This document shows positions 16,639-25,071 of a DNA stretch of 64,000 nt, one piece after another. The DNA comes from MRBY01 sp943371005. Its GTDB lineage: Bacteria; Cyanobacteriota; Cyanobacteriia; Cyanobacteriales; MRBY01. Location of the stretch: positions 1 to 64,000 of the forward strand of contig CALRTB020000005.1 in NCBI GenBank assembly GCA_943371005.1, read 5' to 3'. The position numbers and the translations under genes are program-made. Within the stretch, counting starts at the first letter, position 1. Every line of letters starts with the position of its first letter. Below the pieces are notes generated by a model. That model did not search any database. It was not told where the DNA came from and worked only from the letters and a program-made list of their open reading frames with translations.

Positions 16639-18240
16639 CTACCAATCATCCCGCCGTCGCCGTTGGGGTGCCGTCCATTCCAGTTCTGCTAAGTCGGGAT
16701 CTTCTTCTAGTTCAATCTGCCATACTTCCTTAAAGGGATTGACCACCTTAAGAATGGCATCGCCAACAAAATCTTTCACAAACTCGTCCTTCTTACTGAG
16801 CTTAAATTGCTCCTGCACCACTTCTGTGATCCCCCCATCACCCCAATCCTGGTCATGGCGGAAATATTCAATGAAACTCTTGCCCGCAATGCGCGTGAGG
16901 TAGGCGGCTGTCACTCCCTGGATTGCTTTTCCCACAAGGTAAGTGGCGATGTTCGTTTGAAGAATCTTCGCAAGAATTTCGACGGCCCCTTTCACTACCC
17001 CCAAACTGACCAAAGTTTTCCCGAGAGAAACGGCCAATTCTTTACCGCGATCGCCATCAATTTCGCAGCCATAAACCCGACCAATTTCCATCACCATCTG
17101 GGCATTCACTGCCGCCGTCGCCAACATATCCACCACGGGCAGAGGCGTTACGGCGATCACCCCAGCCCCGATCCACTGGTAGCGTTCGATCACCTGTTCG
17201 GCTTGTTTTTTTCGTTGGTGTTCGATGATTTTGCGGGCTTCCTCCCCTAGGCGTTGGGATTGCAATAAGAGATTATCTGCTAGTAAATCATCTCCTTCGG
17301 CCCGCAGCACCACCGCTAAACGTTTCACCAAAGGCATCACGTCTGGCTCTGGGGTAAATATTTCACCATCCTCTAGTTCGACGGGCTGGGGATTGGCACA
17401 GACTAAAACCACATCCTGGGGAGTGATCAGGTGTTGCACTTTTTCCTTGAGGCGATCGCCAATCAATTGTTGATCGGTGTCTGGATACACATCGATTTTG
17501 TTAAACACCAACAGCGATCGCTTGCCAATTTCAGCCAGCTCGCAGAGGGGATCATATTCCGATTGCCGCAGATCGTTATCCACCACAAAAATCAGCAGAT
17601 CTGCATTGGTCGCCAACTGCCGCGCCAGGCGATCGCGTTGAATGCCCGCTTCCCCAGCTTCTAGAATCCCCGGCGTATCCGTGATCAAAATTTGCCGATT
17701 CACCCCCTTTAGCTTCAGGCGATAGGTCTGCCCCGTTTGGGTGGTACCCATAGTCGCTTCGACATTGCCCACCATTTGCCCAATCAGGGCATTCACCAAA
17801 GATGTTTTCCCCGCTGATCCCGTACCAAATACAGCCACCTGTAACTCTTGGCGCTCAAAATTCGCCTGAATTTCCTGGGAACGGTTCAGGAGAACTTTCT
17901 GGGCGACTTTGTCTTGGATTTGGTTGACTTGCTGTTGAATGGTGCGCAGATTTGCCGCCGCCACCTCTGTTTTTTCCGTGGGCAGTTGAGGCTGATAATT
18001 GACAACTTTCCGGGGCGATCGCGGTTTTCGTTTGCGGCCAAAAAGATTGAAATAGCGCCAAAATGTCCAGAGAATTAGGCCAATTAGGGCAATGAGCACT
18101 AAAATCAGCAGATTTGCCAGAAACGGCGCCGTAAAGGACACCTGGAGATAGAGACGGTAGAGGGAATTCACCAACCACAACATCAGCCCCAGAATAATAC
18201 TCAGGCCAATGAAAAATAAGGTGAGGCGAATCGGGTGCAT
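16639..18240 (-). CDS. Membrane-associated Era-like GTPase with DUF697 domain
   Basis: 533 aa. Two N-terminal hydrophobic segments (about 5-27 and 40-62) are followed by a basic linker, then a G domain: G1 GTGSAGKTSLVNAL (about 139-152), G3 DTPGI, G4 NKID and a G5-like VLVCANP. The C-terminal half has DUF697 features (AVTPLPVVDMLATAAVNAQMV, then further hydrophobic helices), which in the family associate with membranes. Members of this YcjF/DUF697 group are common in cyanobacteria, with poorly known roles in membrane or envelope maintenance. The gene begins the probable operon GTPase-hypothetical-rqcH and is divergent from the membrane protein at 18483. Confidence 0.87.
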   Translation of the reverse strand: MHPIRLTLFFIGLSIILGLMLWLVNSLYRLYLQVSFTAPFLANLLILVLIALIGLILWTFWRYFNLFGRKRKPRSPRKVVNYQPQLPTEKTEVAAANLRTIQQQVNQIQDKVAQKVLLNRSQEIQANFERQELQVAVFGTGSAGKTSLVNALIGQMVGNVEATMGTTQTGQTYRLKLKGVNRQILITDTPGILEAGEAGIQRDRLARQLATNADLLIFVVDNDLRQSEYDPLCELAEIGKRSLLVFNKIDVYPDTDQQLIGDRLKEKVQHLITPQDVVLVCANPQPVELEDGEIFTPEPDVMPLVKRLAVVLRAEGDDLLADNLLLQSQRLGEEARKIIEHQRKKQAEQVIERYQWIGAGVIAVTPLPVVDMLATAAVNAQMVMEIGRVYGCEIDGDRGKELAVSLGKTLVSLGVVKGAVEILAKILQTNIATYLVGKAIQGVTAAYLTRIAGKSFIEYFRHDQDWGDGGITEVVQEQFKLSKKDEFVKDFVGDAILKVVNPFKEVWQIELEEDPDLAELEWTAPQRRRRDDW

Positions 18241-18482
18241 TAACGCGCAAACTCTCTGAAAAACCTGATGACCATCATAGCTTGTCCCCTTTCCAGGGCG
18301 TGCTGAAATCCTGTAGTGGCAGGACTTTTTCCCTCAAAGGCGATCGCCCAATCGCTAGATTTCCAAATGCCGCCTTGGCTTCTAAAGCATTATTATTAGA
18401 AGCATTGGATATCATAGTGAAAAATAAATCGCGAAACGATTGTGTATCGAAAAGCATTTGTGCTGAGATATTTGATCAAACT

Positions 18483-19628
18483 ATGGATAATCTAACGACC
18501 CAATTCCTTGGCAATGAATATCAATGGTCTGCCGCAAAGATTTTATGGGATGATGTGCAGTCCCTTACGGGAGGAATACGTCTGAAAATTGGGGGTAGTG
18601 GTCGCGTTGAAATTACAGTTGTTGAACCCAAAAAACAAAATCACCGCTATTGGTTTTATTTAAACGATAAAGAATTAAAAGCATTATTCAATCAATTTAT
18701 TACTCAAGATTTTGTCGCAATTAAACTAGAAGAAAAAGCCGCTATTGCCGACGATGCTCGACCACAAATCACATTGATTAATCACAAGGGTGAACGTCAT
18801 AGTTTCACAAAGTGGGCTGGGGTTGTAGATAAACGGTTAGAAAAGCTTGAGCGTACCTTAAATAACATTGCCACCCCCCAGGACTATTGGCTATACATCG
18901 AACCAGAGGAACCCCGATGGCAGGCAATCGCCAAGGCTTTGTCACTGCTTGTACTGATTATTGCAGCCCCAGTCGTCACAGGTAAACTGCTTTATCATTT
19001 TATTGACTTGAAGCAGGGCCAGGAACCAGAAACATTTATTCCTCTAATTTTAGCTGGTAGTTGCATTGTTCTTTTATTATTAGGAATAAGCCTCTTATGT
19101 GAATGGTTGACTGTCCGCCATACCGACTTCTTTTCTCGCCCCGCTTCGATACTAATTGTCTTATTATGTGCTGTTTCATTGATCGGTTTGTTATTTGTGC
19201 CTCCGGTCATGATTCAAACCAGTTTTAGCTACTGGGGAACGCCGACAGCTGCGGAGATCAATGATAAATTCGTCCATTATTCGTATAACAGTGAGTCTGG
19301 GATTGTCGAAACGGATTATTACTTAAAATACCGTTATCAAACGGTCTCTGATGAATATTTCAATGGTCAGGCTTTGGTGAAACGTCGCTATTATGATCAA
19401 ACCAATCCAGGCGATCGCCTCACTGCTTATTATCTGCCCATGGTGCCACGTTGGTCAGTCCTTGAAGCCCAACAGAATGCTTTGAGTCGAATCTCCTTTG
19501 TTCTAAAAATTTTGTGTACGCTAATCGCTTGGTCACTCGAACTGCTCATTATTACCTACATTGCTTATCCCCTCTGGCAACGATTTAAACCGAAGCCCAA
19601 ACCTTTACCATTACCTCGGCGGAGTTGA
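18483..19628 (+). CDS. Multi-pass membrane protein with DUF3592-like region
   Basis: 381 aa from the ATG at 18483 (MDNLTTQFLGNEYQWSAAK). Longer upstream reading is possible, but its composition is poor. A cytoplasmic N-terminal domain (about 1-140) precedes four predicted membrane helices (about 147-170, 182-205, 215-235, 330-355). Between the last two, VKYRYQ-like strands and GDRLTAYYLPMVPRWSVLEAQ match the signature of DUF3592 proteins, where an extracytoplasmic beta domain sits between helices. Function unknown. It is divergent from the GTPase gene and followed after 114 bases by the DUF3611 gene. Its A/T content is slightly higher than its neighbours. Confidence 0.78.
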   Translation: MDNLTTQFLGNEYQWSAAKILWDDVQSLTGGIRLKIGGSGRVEITVVEPKKQNHRYWFYLNDKELKALFNQFITQDFVAIKLEEKAAIADDARPQITLINHKGERHSFTKWAGVVDKRLEKLERTLNNIATPQDYWLYIEPEEPRWQAIAKALSLLVLIIAAPVVTGKLLYHFIDLKQGQEPETFIPLILAGSCIVLLLLGISLLCEWLTVRHTDFFSRPASILIVLLCAVSLIGLLFVPPVMIQTSFSYWGTPTAAEINDKFVHYSYNSESGIVETDYYLKYRYQTVSDEYFNGQALVKRRYYDQTNPGDRLTAYYLPMVPRWSVLEAQQNALSRISFVLKILCTLIAWSLELLIITYIAYPLWQRFKPKPKPLPLPRRS

Positions 19629-19742
19629 TCGTAACTATTGGCGATCGCCTTTTCCCTTTTGGCAACCCAACAGTTGATATAAGAGAATGGAGCAAAAGCA
19701 AATTCTGACCCTGCAGACATAACCCCATCACCACAAACTCCT

Positions 19743-20345
19743 ATGAAACGCGATTCCTACGGTGCTTTAGCGGGCGCATCGATCCCCGCTGCCATCCTCA
19801 GAGCCTCGGCCACCCTCAAACTCGCCGGTAATATTGGCTTCTGGGTACAGATTATCCTCGGTGTTGTTGCGGCGCTGATTCTCCTCTTTGCCAGTGCGAG
19901 CCTAGTGGGCAGTGATGCCACCAACGCCAATCAAGATATTCGCTTTAGCCAAGGAAGCAGCTTTGGCCTATTCTGTGCCGCCGGCGGGATCATTGCCCTC
20001 ATCGTAAGTATCTTTTTCTTCTTCCGCTACAAAACCATTGCCCGACTCATGCTCGCAGGTGATAGCTCCCTCCGGCCCAAGAAATCCTACACCATTCAAA
20101 CCATTAAATTTGGTCTCCTGGCCAACCTCCTCGGCATGATGTTTGCGATCATTGGGGCCGAAGCCTTTGTGGGGCTAGTCCTGGGTAAATCTTTGACCAT
20201 TCCCCAGGGGGCGGTTTTTTCTAATACATCCCAGCTCATTCAACCGAAAGATTTATTTATCATCTTGGCGAATACCCACACCATCGCCTCCCACTTTACA
20301 GGGATTGTCATTGCCCTCTGGCTCCTCGATCGCTTGAATAAATAA
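19743..20345 (+). CDS. DUF3611 family membrane protein
   Basis: 200 aa with four hydrophobic segments (about 31-57, 78-100, 121-145, 172-195) and the family-typical start SYGALAGASIPAAILRASATLKLAGNIGFW. DUF3611 proteins occur in cyanobacteria and, as nuclear-encoded genes, in chloroplasts; their role is unknown, probably in thylakoid or plasma membrane. It is followed after 26 bases by the Ycf20-like gene, so the pair is probably one transcript. It has its own upstream gap of 114 bases including a HIP1 site. Confidence 0.88.
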   Translation: MKRDSYGALAGASIPAAILRASATLKLAGNIGFWVQIILGVVAALILLFASASLVGSDATNANQDIRFSQGSSFGLFCAAGGIIALIVSIFFFFRYKTIARLMLAGDSSLRPKKSYTIQTIKFGLLANLLGMMFAIIGAEAFVGLVLGKSLTIPQGAVFSNTSQLIQPKDLFIILANTHTIASHFTGIVIALWLLDRLNK

Positions 20346-20371
20346 TGTCCTCACCGCTCCCAACGTGACCC

Positions 20372-20743
20372 ATGCAACGTACCCGACTCAATCTCCTCCT
20401 GGGGGAAACCCTTGGGCAATTTACCAGTTTTTTTCAAAATCCATGGCGCAAGATAGCCTTACTTGCCATTTTTTTACTGTTTGGAAATTTTGTTGCTACG
20501 GTTTTTCCGCCGGCCATCGGTCAGACTACGACTTGGGATCCTGTGGTCGCTGTTGGGATTATTTTCCTGGCTGAAGTGAGCAATTTTCTCTACTACAGAC
20601 AAGGCGATCGCCAAATCGTTTCTCAAAAAGCTGCCACAAACACCGCTGCATCCCAAAACCGACTCTTTTTTCAACTGGTGCATGTTTTCAAAATTGGGCT
20701 TCTGTATGGCCTCACTGTCTCCGCCATTAACGTCGGTTCGTAG
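20372..20743 (+). CDS. ycf20: Ycf20-like (DUF565) membrane protein
   Basis: 123 aa with an N-terminal MQRTRLNLLLGETLGQFTSFF, two to three hydrophobic helices (about 28-45, 52-70, 98-118) and the family-like AVGIIFLAEVSNFLYYR. DUF565/Ycf20 proteins are encoded in red-algal plastids and cyanobacteria. In algae and plants, mutants affect non-photochemical quenching; the role in cyanobacteria is unsettled. It follows the DUF3611 gene closely and precedes clpC, which has its own promoter. Confidence 0.8.
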   Translation: MQRTRLNLLLGETLGQFTSFFQNPWRKIALLAIFLLFGNFVATVFPPAIGQTTTWDPVVAVGIIFLAEVSNFLYYRQGDRQIVSQKAATNTAASQNRLFFQLVHVFKIGLLYGLTVSAINVGS

Positions 20744-20826
20744 CGAATGTTACCAGAGCTTGCCAAGGGGGAGAAACCGTATCAGAATCAATTGTTCTAG
20801 GCATCAACCAAAAATTTCCCCTGTGC

Positions 20827-20832
20827 TAGAAT
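20827..20832 (+). promoter_or_regulatory. Putative extended -10 promoter of clpC
   Basis: TAGAAT is preceded by TG one base upstream (TGCTAGAAT), an extended -10 box 40 bases before the clpC ATG. No good -35 box is seen at the usual distance, consistent with an extended -10 promoter. Inferred by eye. Confidence 0.45.
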
Positions 20833-20872
20833 CAACTCTACATAGGGACTAGCAGCAGGTAAAAAACAGGTC

Positions 20873-23338
20873 ATGTTTGAACGCTTCACAGAAAAAGCTA
20901 TTAAGGTGATTATGCTTGCCCAAGAGGAAGCGCGTCGCCTTGGTCACAACTTCGTTGGTACGGAGCAAATCCTCCTCGGTCTCATTGGTGAGGGGACTGG
21001 CGTTGCCGCTAAGGTACTCCGGTCTATGGGCGTTAATCTCAAGGATGCCCGCATTGAGGTAGAGAAAATCATCGGGCGGGGTTCCGGCTTTGTGGCCGTT
21101 GAAATTCCGTTCACTCCCAGGGCAAAACGGGTTTTAGAACTCTCCCTCGAAGAGGCTCGCCAATTGGGTCATAACTACATTGGCACAGAGCATTTGTTAC
21201 TAGGCTTAATCCGTGAAGGGGAAGGAGTTGCTGCCAGAGTCCTCGAAAATTTAGGGGTTGACCTCTCCAAGGTACGTACCCAGGTGATCCGGATGCTCGG
21301 TGAGACAGCAGAAGTCGCAGCGGGTGGCGGTTCCTCTCGGAGTAATAAGACCCCGACTCTTGATGAGTTTGGCTCGAATCTGACCCAACTAGCCAAGGAT
21401 GGCAAGCTTGATCCCGTAGTCGGTCGCCAAAATGAAATTGAACGAGTGATTCAAATTCTCGGTCGCCGCACGAAAAACAATCCGGTGCTAATTGGTGAAC
21501 CAGGGGTCGGTAAAACGGCGATCGCCGAAGGTCTTGCCCAAAGAATTTCCAATGGGGATGTGCCCGATATCCTCGAAGAAAAGCGCGTTGTCACCCTTGA
21601 TATTGGGTTACTCGTCGCTGGCACGAAATACCGGGGTGAATTTGAAGAACGCCTGAAGAAAATCATGGATGAGATTCGTCAAGCTGGGAATGTGATCCTG
21701 GTGATTGATGAAGTCCATACCCTCATTGGTGCGGGTGCTGCGGAAGGTGCCATTGATGCAGCGAACATCCTCAAGCCTGCCCTTGCCCGTGGTGAACTGC
21801 AATGTATTGGTGCGACTACCCTCGATGAGTACCGCAAGCACATTGAGCGGGATGCAGCCCTAGAACGGCGTTTCCAACCGGTGATGGTCGGAGAACCTTC
21901 CGTCGAAGAAACTATCGAGATTCTATTTGGTCTGCGGGAACGCTATGAACAGCACCACAAGCTGAAAATTTTAGATGAAGCCCTCGATGCAGCGGCAAAA
22001 TTGGCGGATCGGTACATCAGTGATCGCTTCTTGCCCGACAAAGCCATTGACCTTATCGACGAAGCGGGTTCCCGTGTTCGGTTGATCAATTCTCAACTGC
22101 CTCCCGAAGCAAAGGAATTAGACAAAGAATTGCGCGATGTCCTGAAACAAAAGGATGAAGCCGTTCGTTCCCAAGATTTCGACAAGGCTGGGGAACTGCG
22201 CGATCGTGAAATGGAAATCAAGACCGAAATTCGGGCGATCGCCGCCAGCCAAAAAGAGAAAAACAGCGATATTGATGCCGTCGTTGATGCCGAAGAAATC
22301 GCCCACATCGTTGCGTCTTGGACTGGAGTACCGCTCAACAAACTCACCGAGAGCGAATCCACCAAGCTCCTCAACATGGAAGATACCCTGCACCAGCGGC
22401 TGATTGGTCAAGAGGATGCCGTTAAAGCAGTATCCCGCGCCATTCGTCGGGCCCGCGTTGGCTTGAAAAATCCCAACCGCCCCATCGCCAGCTTCGTCTT
22501 CTCTGGCCCCACCGGGGTTGGTAAAACTGAACTGACAAAATCCCTGGCAGCCTACTTCTTCGGTTCTGAAGACGCGATGATTCGTCTCGATATGTCCGAG
22601 TTTATGGAGCGGCACACCGTTTCCAAATTAATTGGTTCTCCTCCCGGCTACGTCGGTTATAACGAAGGCGGTCAGTTAACGGAAGCAGTTCGTCGTCGTC
22701 CTTACACCGTGATTCTCTTTGATGAAATCGAGAAAGCACACCCCGACATCTTCAATATGTTGCTGCAAATCCTTGAAGATGGACGCTTGACTGATGCGAA
22801 AGGGCGCACCGTAGATTTCAAGAACACCTTAATCATCCTGACCTCCAACATTGGCTCTAAGGTCATTGAAAAAGGTGGTGGTGGTCTCGGTTTCGAATTC
22901 GGCGAAGATGCGGCAGAATCCCAGTACAACCGGATTCGCTCTCTGGTCAATGAAGAACTGAAGCAATACTTCCGCCCAGAGTTCCTCAACCGTCTCGATG
23001 AAATTATTGTCTTCCGTCAACTCAACAAAGACGAGGTTAAAGAAATCTCCGAAATCCTCCTTAAGGATGTCTTTAAGCGCCTTACTGAACAGGAAATTGA
23101 GTTGCAAGTCACCGACAAGTTTAAAGAGCGGCTCGTGGAAGAGGGCTACAACCCATCCTATGGTGCCCGTCCGTTACGCCGCGCAATTATGCGTTTGTTA
23201 GAGGATGTCCTCGCTGAGGAAATTCTTTCTGGCCGCGTTGGTTCTGGTGATACGGCGATCGTTGACATCAACGAAGAAGGTAAAGTGGCAGTCAGTAAAG
23301 CTGCAAAACCTTTGGAATTGGCAAAACAGCCTGGTTAA
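20873..23338 (+). CDS. clpC: ATP-dependent Clp protease ATP-binding subunit ClpC
   Basis: The 821-aa product is full length. It has two N-terminal Clp repeats (MFERFTEKAIKVIMLAQEEA, then a second at about 80-140), AAA+ module 1 (Walker A GEPGVGKT at about 208-215), a UVR/M-domain helix (about 410-450, KQKDEAVRSQDFDKAGEL), AAA+ module 2 (GPTGVGKT at about 545-552) and a C-terminal D2-small domain. GGGGLGFEF (about 664-672) matches the loop that docks on ClpP. ClpC unfolds substrates for the ClpP/ClpR protease and is essential in cyanobacteria and plastids, where it also serves protein import and chlorophyll-protein turnover. A terminator follows at 23398-23420; no clpP is adjacent. Confidence 0.97.
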   Translation: MFERFTEKAIKVIMLAQEEARRLGHNFVGTEQILLGLIGEGTGVAAKVLRSMGVNLKDARIEVEKIIGRGSGFVAVEIPFTPRAKRVLELSLEEARQLGHNYIGTEHLLLGLIREGEGVAARVLENLGVDLSKVRTQVIRMLGETAEVAAGGGSSRSNKTPTLDEFGSNLTQLAKDGKLDPVVGRQNEIERVIQILGRRTKNNPVLIGEPGVGKTAIAEGLAQRISNGDVPDILEEKRVVTLDIGLLVAGTKYRGEFEERLKKIMDEIRQAGNVILVIDEVHTLIGAGAAEGAIDAANILKPALARGELQCIGATTLDEYRKHIERDAALERRFQPVMVGEPSVEETIEILFGLRERYEQHHKLKILDEALDAAAKLADRYISDRFLPDKAIDLIDEAGSRVRLINSQLPPEAKELDKELRDVLKQKDEAVRSQDFDKAGELRDREMEIKTEIRAIAASQKEKNSDIDAVVDAEEIAHIVASWTGVPLNKLTESESTKLLNMEDTLHQRLIGQEDAVKAVSRAIRRARVGLKNPNRPIASFVFSGPTGVGKTELTKSLAAYFFGSEDAMIRLDMSEFMERHTVSKLIGSPPGYVGYNEGGQLTEAVRRRPYTVILFDEIEKAHPDIFNMLLQILEDGRLTDAKGRTVDFKNTLIILTSNIGSKVIEKGGGGLGFEFGEDAAESQYNRIRSLVNEELKQYFRPEFLNRLDEIIVFRQLNKDEVKEISEILLKDVFKRLTEQEIELQVTDKFKERLVEEGYNPSYGARPLRRAIMRLLEDVLAEEILSGRVGSGDTAIVDINEEGKVAVSKAAKPLELAKQPG

Positions 23339-23397
23339 CACTGACCACTCCATTGCCTGTCGATAACCCTAACGCGAATTAAACATAAAATGCTGAG

Positions 23398-23420
23398 AGG
23401 AGCTTTCGGGCTCCTTTTTT
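23398..23420 (+). terminator. Intrinsic terminator of clpC
   Basis: Stem AGGAGC/GCTCCT (23398-23403 with 23410-23415) with a TTTCGG loop and a T run to 23420, 60 bases after the clpC stop. Confidence 0.88.
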
Positions 23421-23541
23421 ATTGTTTGTTCATACATATCCAGGCAGGATCCTTAAGTTTTCCTGATTTTTTCGAGAAAATTTGGGAGTTAATGTAACAA
23501 TGGTTACAGAAAAAGTATTGAGGCACAGTGAGGAAATTTCT

Positions 23542-23955
23542 ATGAAATTAACATATCGTGGTGTTTCCTATGATTCTCTTCCCGCAACCTTAGAAGTGAC
23601 GGAAGGAGATATTTTAGGTCGTTATCGTGGACAAACGGTGCGGCGACACTGTGTAACACAAACAGTTGATCGTCCAGATGTCGAGTCCGTACTTCTCCAT
23701 TATCGGGGCGGCACCTACGCGATTCAGCAACCTGTGCTCAAAGCGACGGCCCAACAGCAACAGGAAGCGGCAGCGGCAGCTTGTCCGGTTCGGGTGCCAC
23801 AGCTCTCTAAGTTAATGGGTCAAGACGCCCGGCGCGTACACCTGGAAAATATGCGCCGCAGTTTGGAACGACGGATCCGCACGGCCCAAGCCCAGGGAGA
23901 TGAGCAACTGATTACCCTTCTACAACAGGAATCTAATGCTTTATCCTCGGTTTAA
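23542..23955 (+). CDS. DUF4278 domain protein
   Basis: 137 aa from the ATG at 23542, which has GAGGA nine bases upstream; an in-frame start 20 codons earlier lacks such a site. The first 65 residues (MKLTYRGVSYDSLP through HYRGGTY) are the DUF4278 domain, a short beta-rich module common in cyanobacteria and often followed by basic, Ala/Gln-rich tails. Here the tail (about 66-137) carries QQQQEAAAAA and a helical basic stretch NMRRSLERRIRTAQ. Function unknown; nucleic-acid contact is possible but only inferred from charge. Preceded by the clpC terminator and followed by the candidate ncRNA. Confidence 0.82.
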   Translation: MKLTYRGVSYDSLPATLEVTEGDILGRYRGQTVRRHCVTQTVDRPDVESVLLHYRGGTYAIQQPVLKATAQQQQEAAAAACPVRVPQLSKLMGQDARRVHLENMRRSLERRIRTAQAQGDEQLITLLQQESNALSSV

Positions 23956-24016
23956 ACGGTGATTTTGATTGTAATCTCTAAGGGTTAATTCCTCGCCTCT
24001 TGGGGCGTGATAAAAT

Positions 24017-24305
24017 AAACCTGGTTAGCAGCCCACCATTTGAGAGTGAAAGTCAGGCATTGCGGGGGCCTCCAAAGTCTAGGAATTGTACAAAAGTTTT
24101 TCTGTTTTGCTCAATCTATACCCAGGGACTCTGGGGAACGGAAACAGCCTATCAAGTCGGTCTGTCGGGGGTCTAAGACCTAGATAAGTGGCGTGGGGTA
24201 GGAATACTCAATTGTGAGGTTGGGATGCCCCATCCGCTTGCGATGGGGAAGATGTCACTAATAATGAGCATTGGTTGGAAGTGGATTTAAGCTGCTTCCT
24301 TTTTT
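24017..24305 (+). ncRNA. Candidate non-coding RNA (or long structured leader) with its own terminator
   Basis: A 430-base interval without an ORF is unusually structured. By eye, GGCAT/ATGCC (24056-24060 with 24225-24229), CCTC/GAGG (24068-24071 with 24216-24219) and AATTG/CAATT (24084-24088 with 24209-24213) nest into a rod. Inside, CCCAG/CTGGG (24121-24125 with 24131-24135) forms a hairpin. CCCCATC/GATGGGG (24228-24234 with 24242-24248) is an alternative local hairpin. A TAAAAT box at 24011-24016 could be a -10. The interval ends in an intrinsic terminator. A rod shape recalls 6S RNA, but I do not recognise conserved sequence; rnpB, tmRNA and SRP RNA signatures are absent. The 5' end is a guess. 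Confidence 0.4.
24277..24305 (+). terminator. Intrinsic terminator ending the candidate ncRNA
   Basis: Stem GGAAGTGG/CTGCTTCC (24277-24284 with 24292-24299; two wobble pairs), 7-nt loop, then six T residues. It lies 83 bases before the response-regulator start, so it ends an upstream transcript or attenuates the downstream one. Confidence 0.78.
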
Positions 24306-24387
24306 GTTGGGAAAATGCTCGGCGATCGCCTTGGGTTAGGTTTCCTTCTTCGGGAATAATGGAAATCAAGGTGTTTTGGGAGTGACC

Positions 24388-25071
24388 ATGCGCATTTTGT
24401 TGGTGGACGATGAACGGGAACTAAGGGGCGCCCTCAGCCAAGTGCTACAGCGGGAAGGACATACCGTTGAATTGGCAGAAACTGGCCAACGGGGACTAGA
24501 ACTGGCCTGCGATCAAGAGTATGATCTGCTGATTTTGGATTGGATGTTGCCGCAATATTCAGGGGTTGAAATTTGCCAACGGGTGCGATCGCTGGGACGC
24601 ACGACGCCTATTTTATTTCTAACGGCTAAGGATACGGTGGATGATCGGGTCTCTGGTCTAGATGCCGGAGCCGATGATTATTTAGTCAAGCCCTTTGAAC
24701 TGCGGGAACTGCTGGCCCGGGTGCGGGCTTTATTAAGGCGATCGCCGGGGGGAGAGCCACCTAATCGCTTAAGGATTGCCGATCTCGAACTCGATGTGGC
24801 CAACCAAATGGCCTACCGTGCAGGCCGGGCCATTCGCCTCTCGGATCGGGAGTTACAACTTCTGAGCTATTTTATGGAACACCCAGCCCAACTCCTGACC
24901 CACGAGCAAATTTACCAACATCTCTGGCAGGATGGCGATGAGTCTCCTAGTAGTAACGTGCTGGCGGCCCTGGTGCGCTTGCTGCGACGTAAGGTGGAAG
25001 CAAAAGGCGATCGCCCCTTAATCCACACCATTTACGGGAAAGGATATTATTTTGGTGAGCAAAATACCTAG
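24388..25071 (+). CDS. OmpR/PhoB-family response regulator
   Basis: 227 aa from the ATG at 24388; an in-frame GTG two codons upstream is an alternative. The receiver has the acidic pair D8-D9, phosphoacceptor D51 (LLILDWMLP), T79 and K101 (LVKPF). The C-terminal winged helix (about 125-225) has the OmpR pattern LSDRELQLLSYFMEHP and VLAALVRLLRRKVEAKG...IHTIYGKGYYF. It resembles cyanobacterial RppA-type regulators, but no histidine kinase gene is adjacent, so it is an orphan. Targets unknown. Its stop codon overlaps the stop of the convergent PBP1A gene in the four bases CTAG (25068-25071), leaving no space for a terminator between them. Confidence 0.92.
   Translation: MRILLVDDERELRGALSQVLQREGHTVELAETGQRGLELACDQEYDLLILDWMLPQYSGVEICQRVRSLGRTTPILFLTAKDTVDDRVSGLDAGADDYLVKPFELRELLARVRALLRRSPGGEPPNRLRIADLELDVANQMAYRAGRAIRLSDRELQLLSYFMEHPAQLLTHEQIYQHLWQDGDESPSSNVLAALVRLLRRKVEAKGDRPLIHTIYGKGYYFGEQNT

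Noticed and set aside
24017..24305. tmRNA, RNase P RNA or SRP RNA in the gap
   Set aside because: The conserved signatures I know for these RNAs (such as the SRP GGAAGCAGC core or the RNase P GAGGAAAGTC core) are absent.
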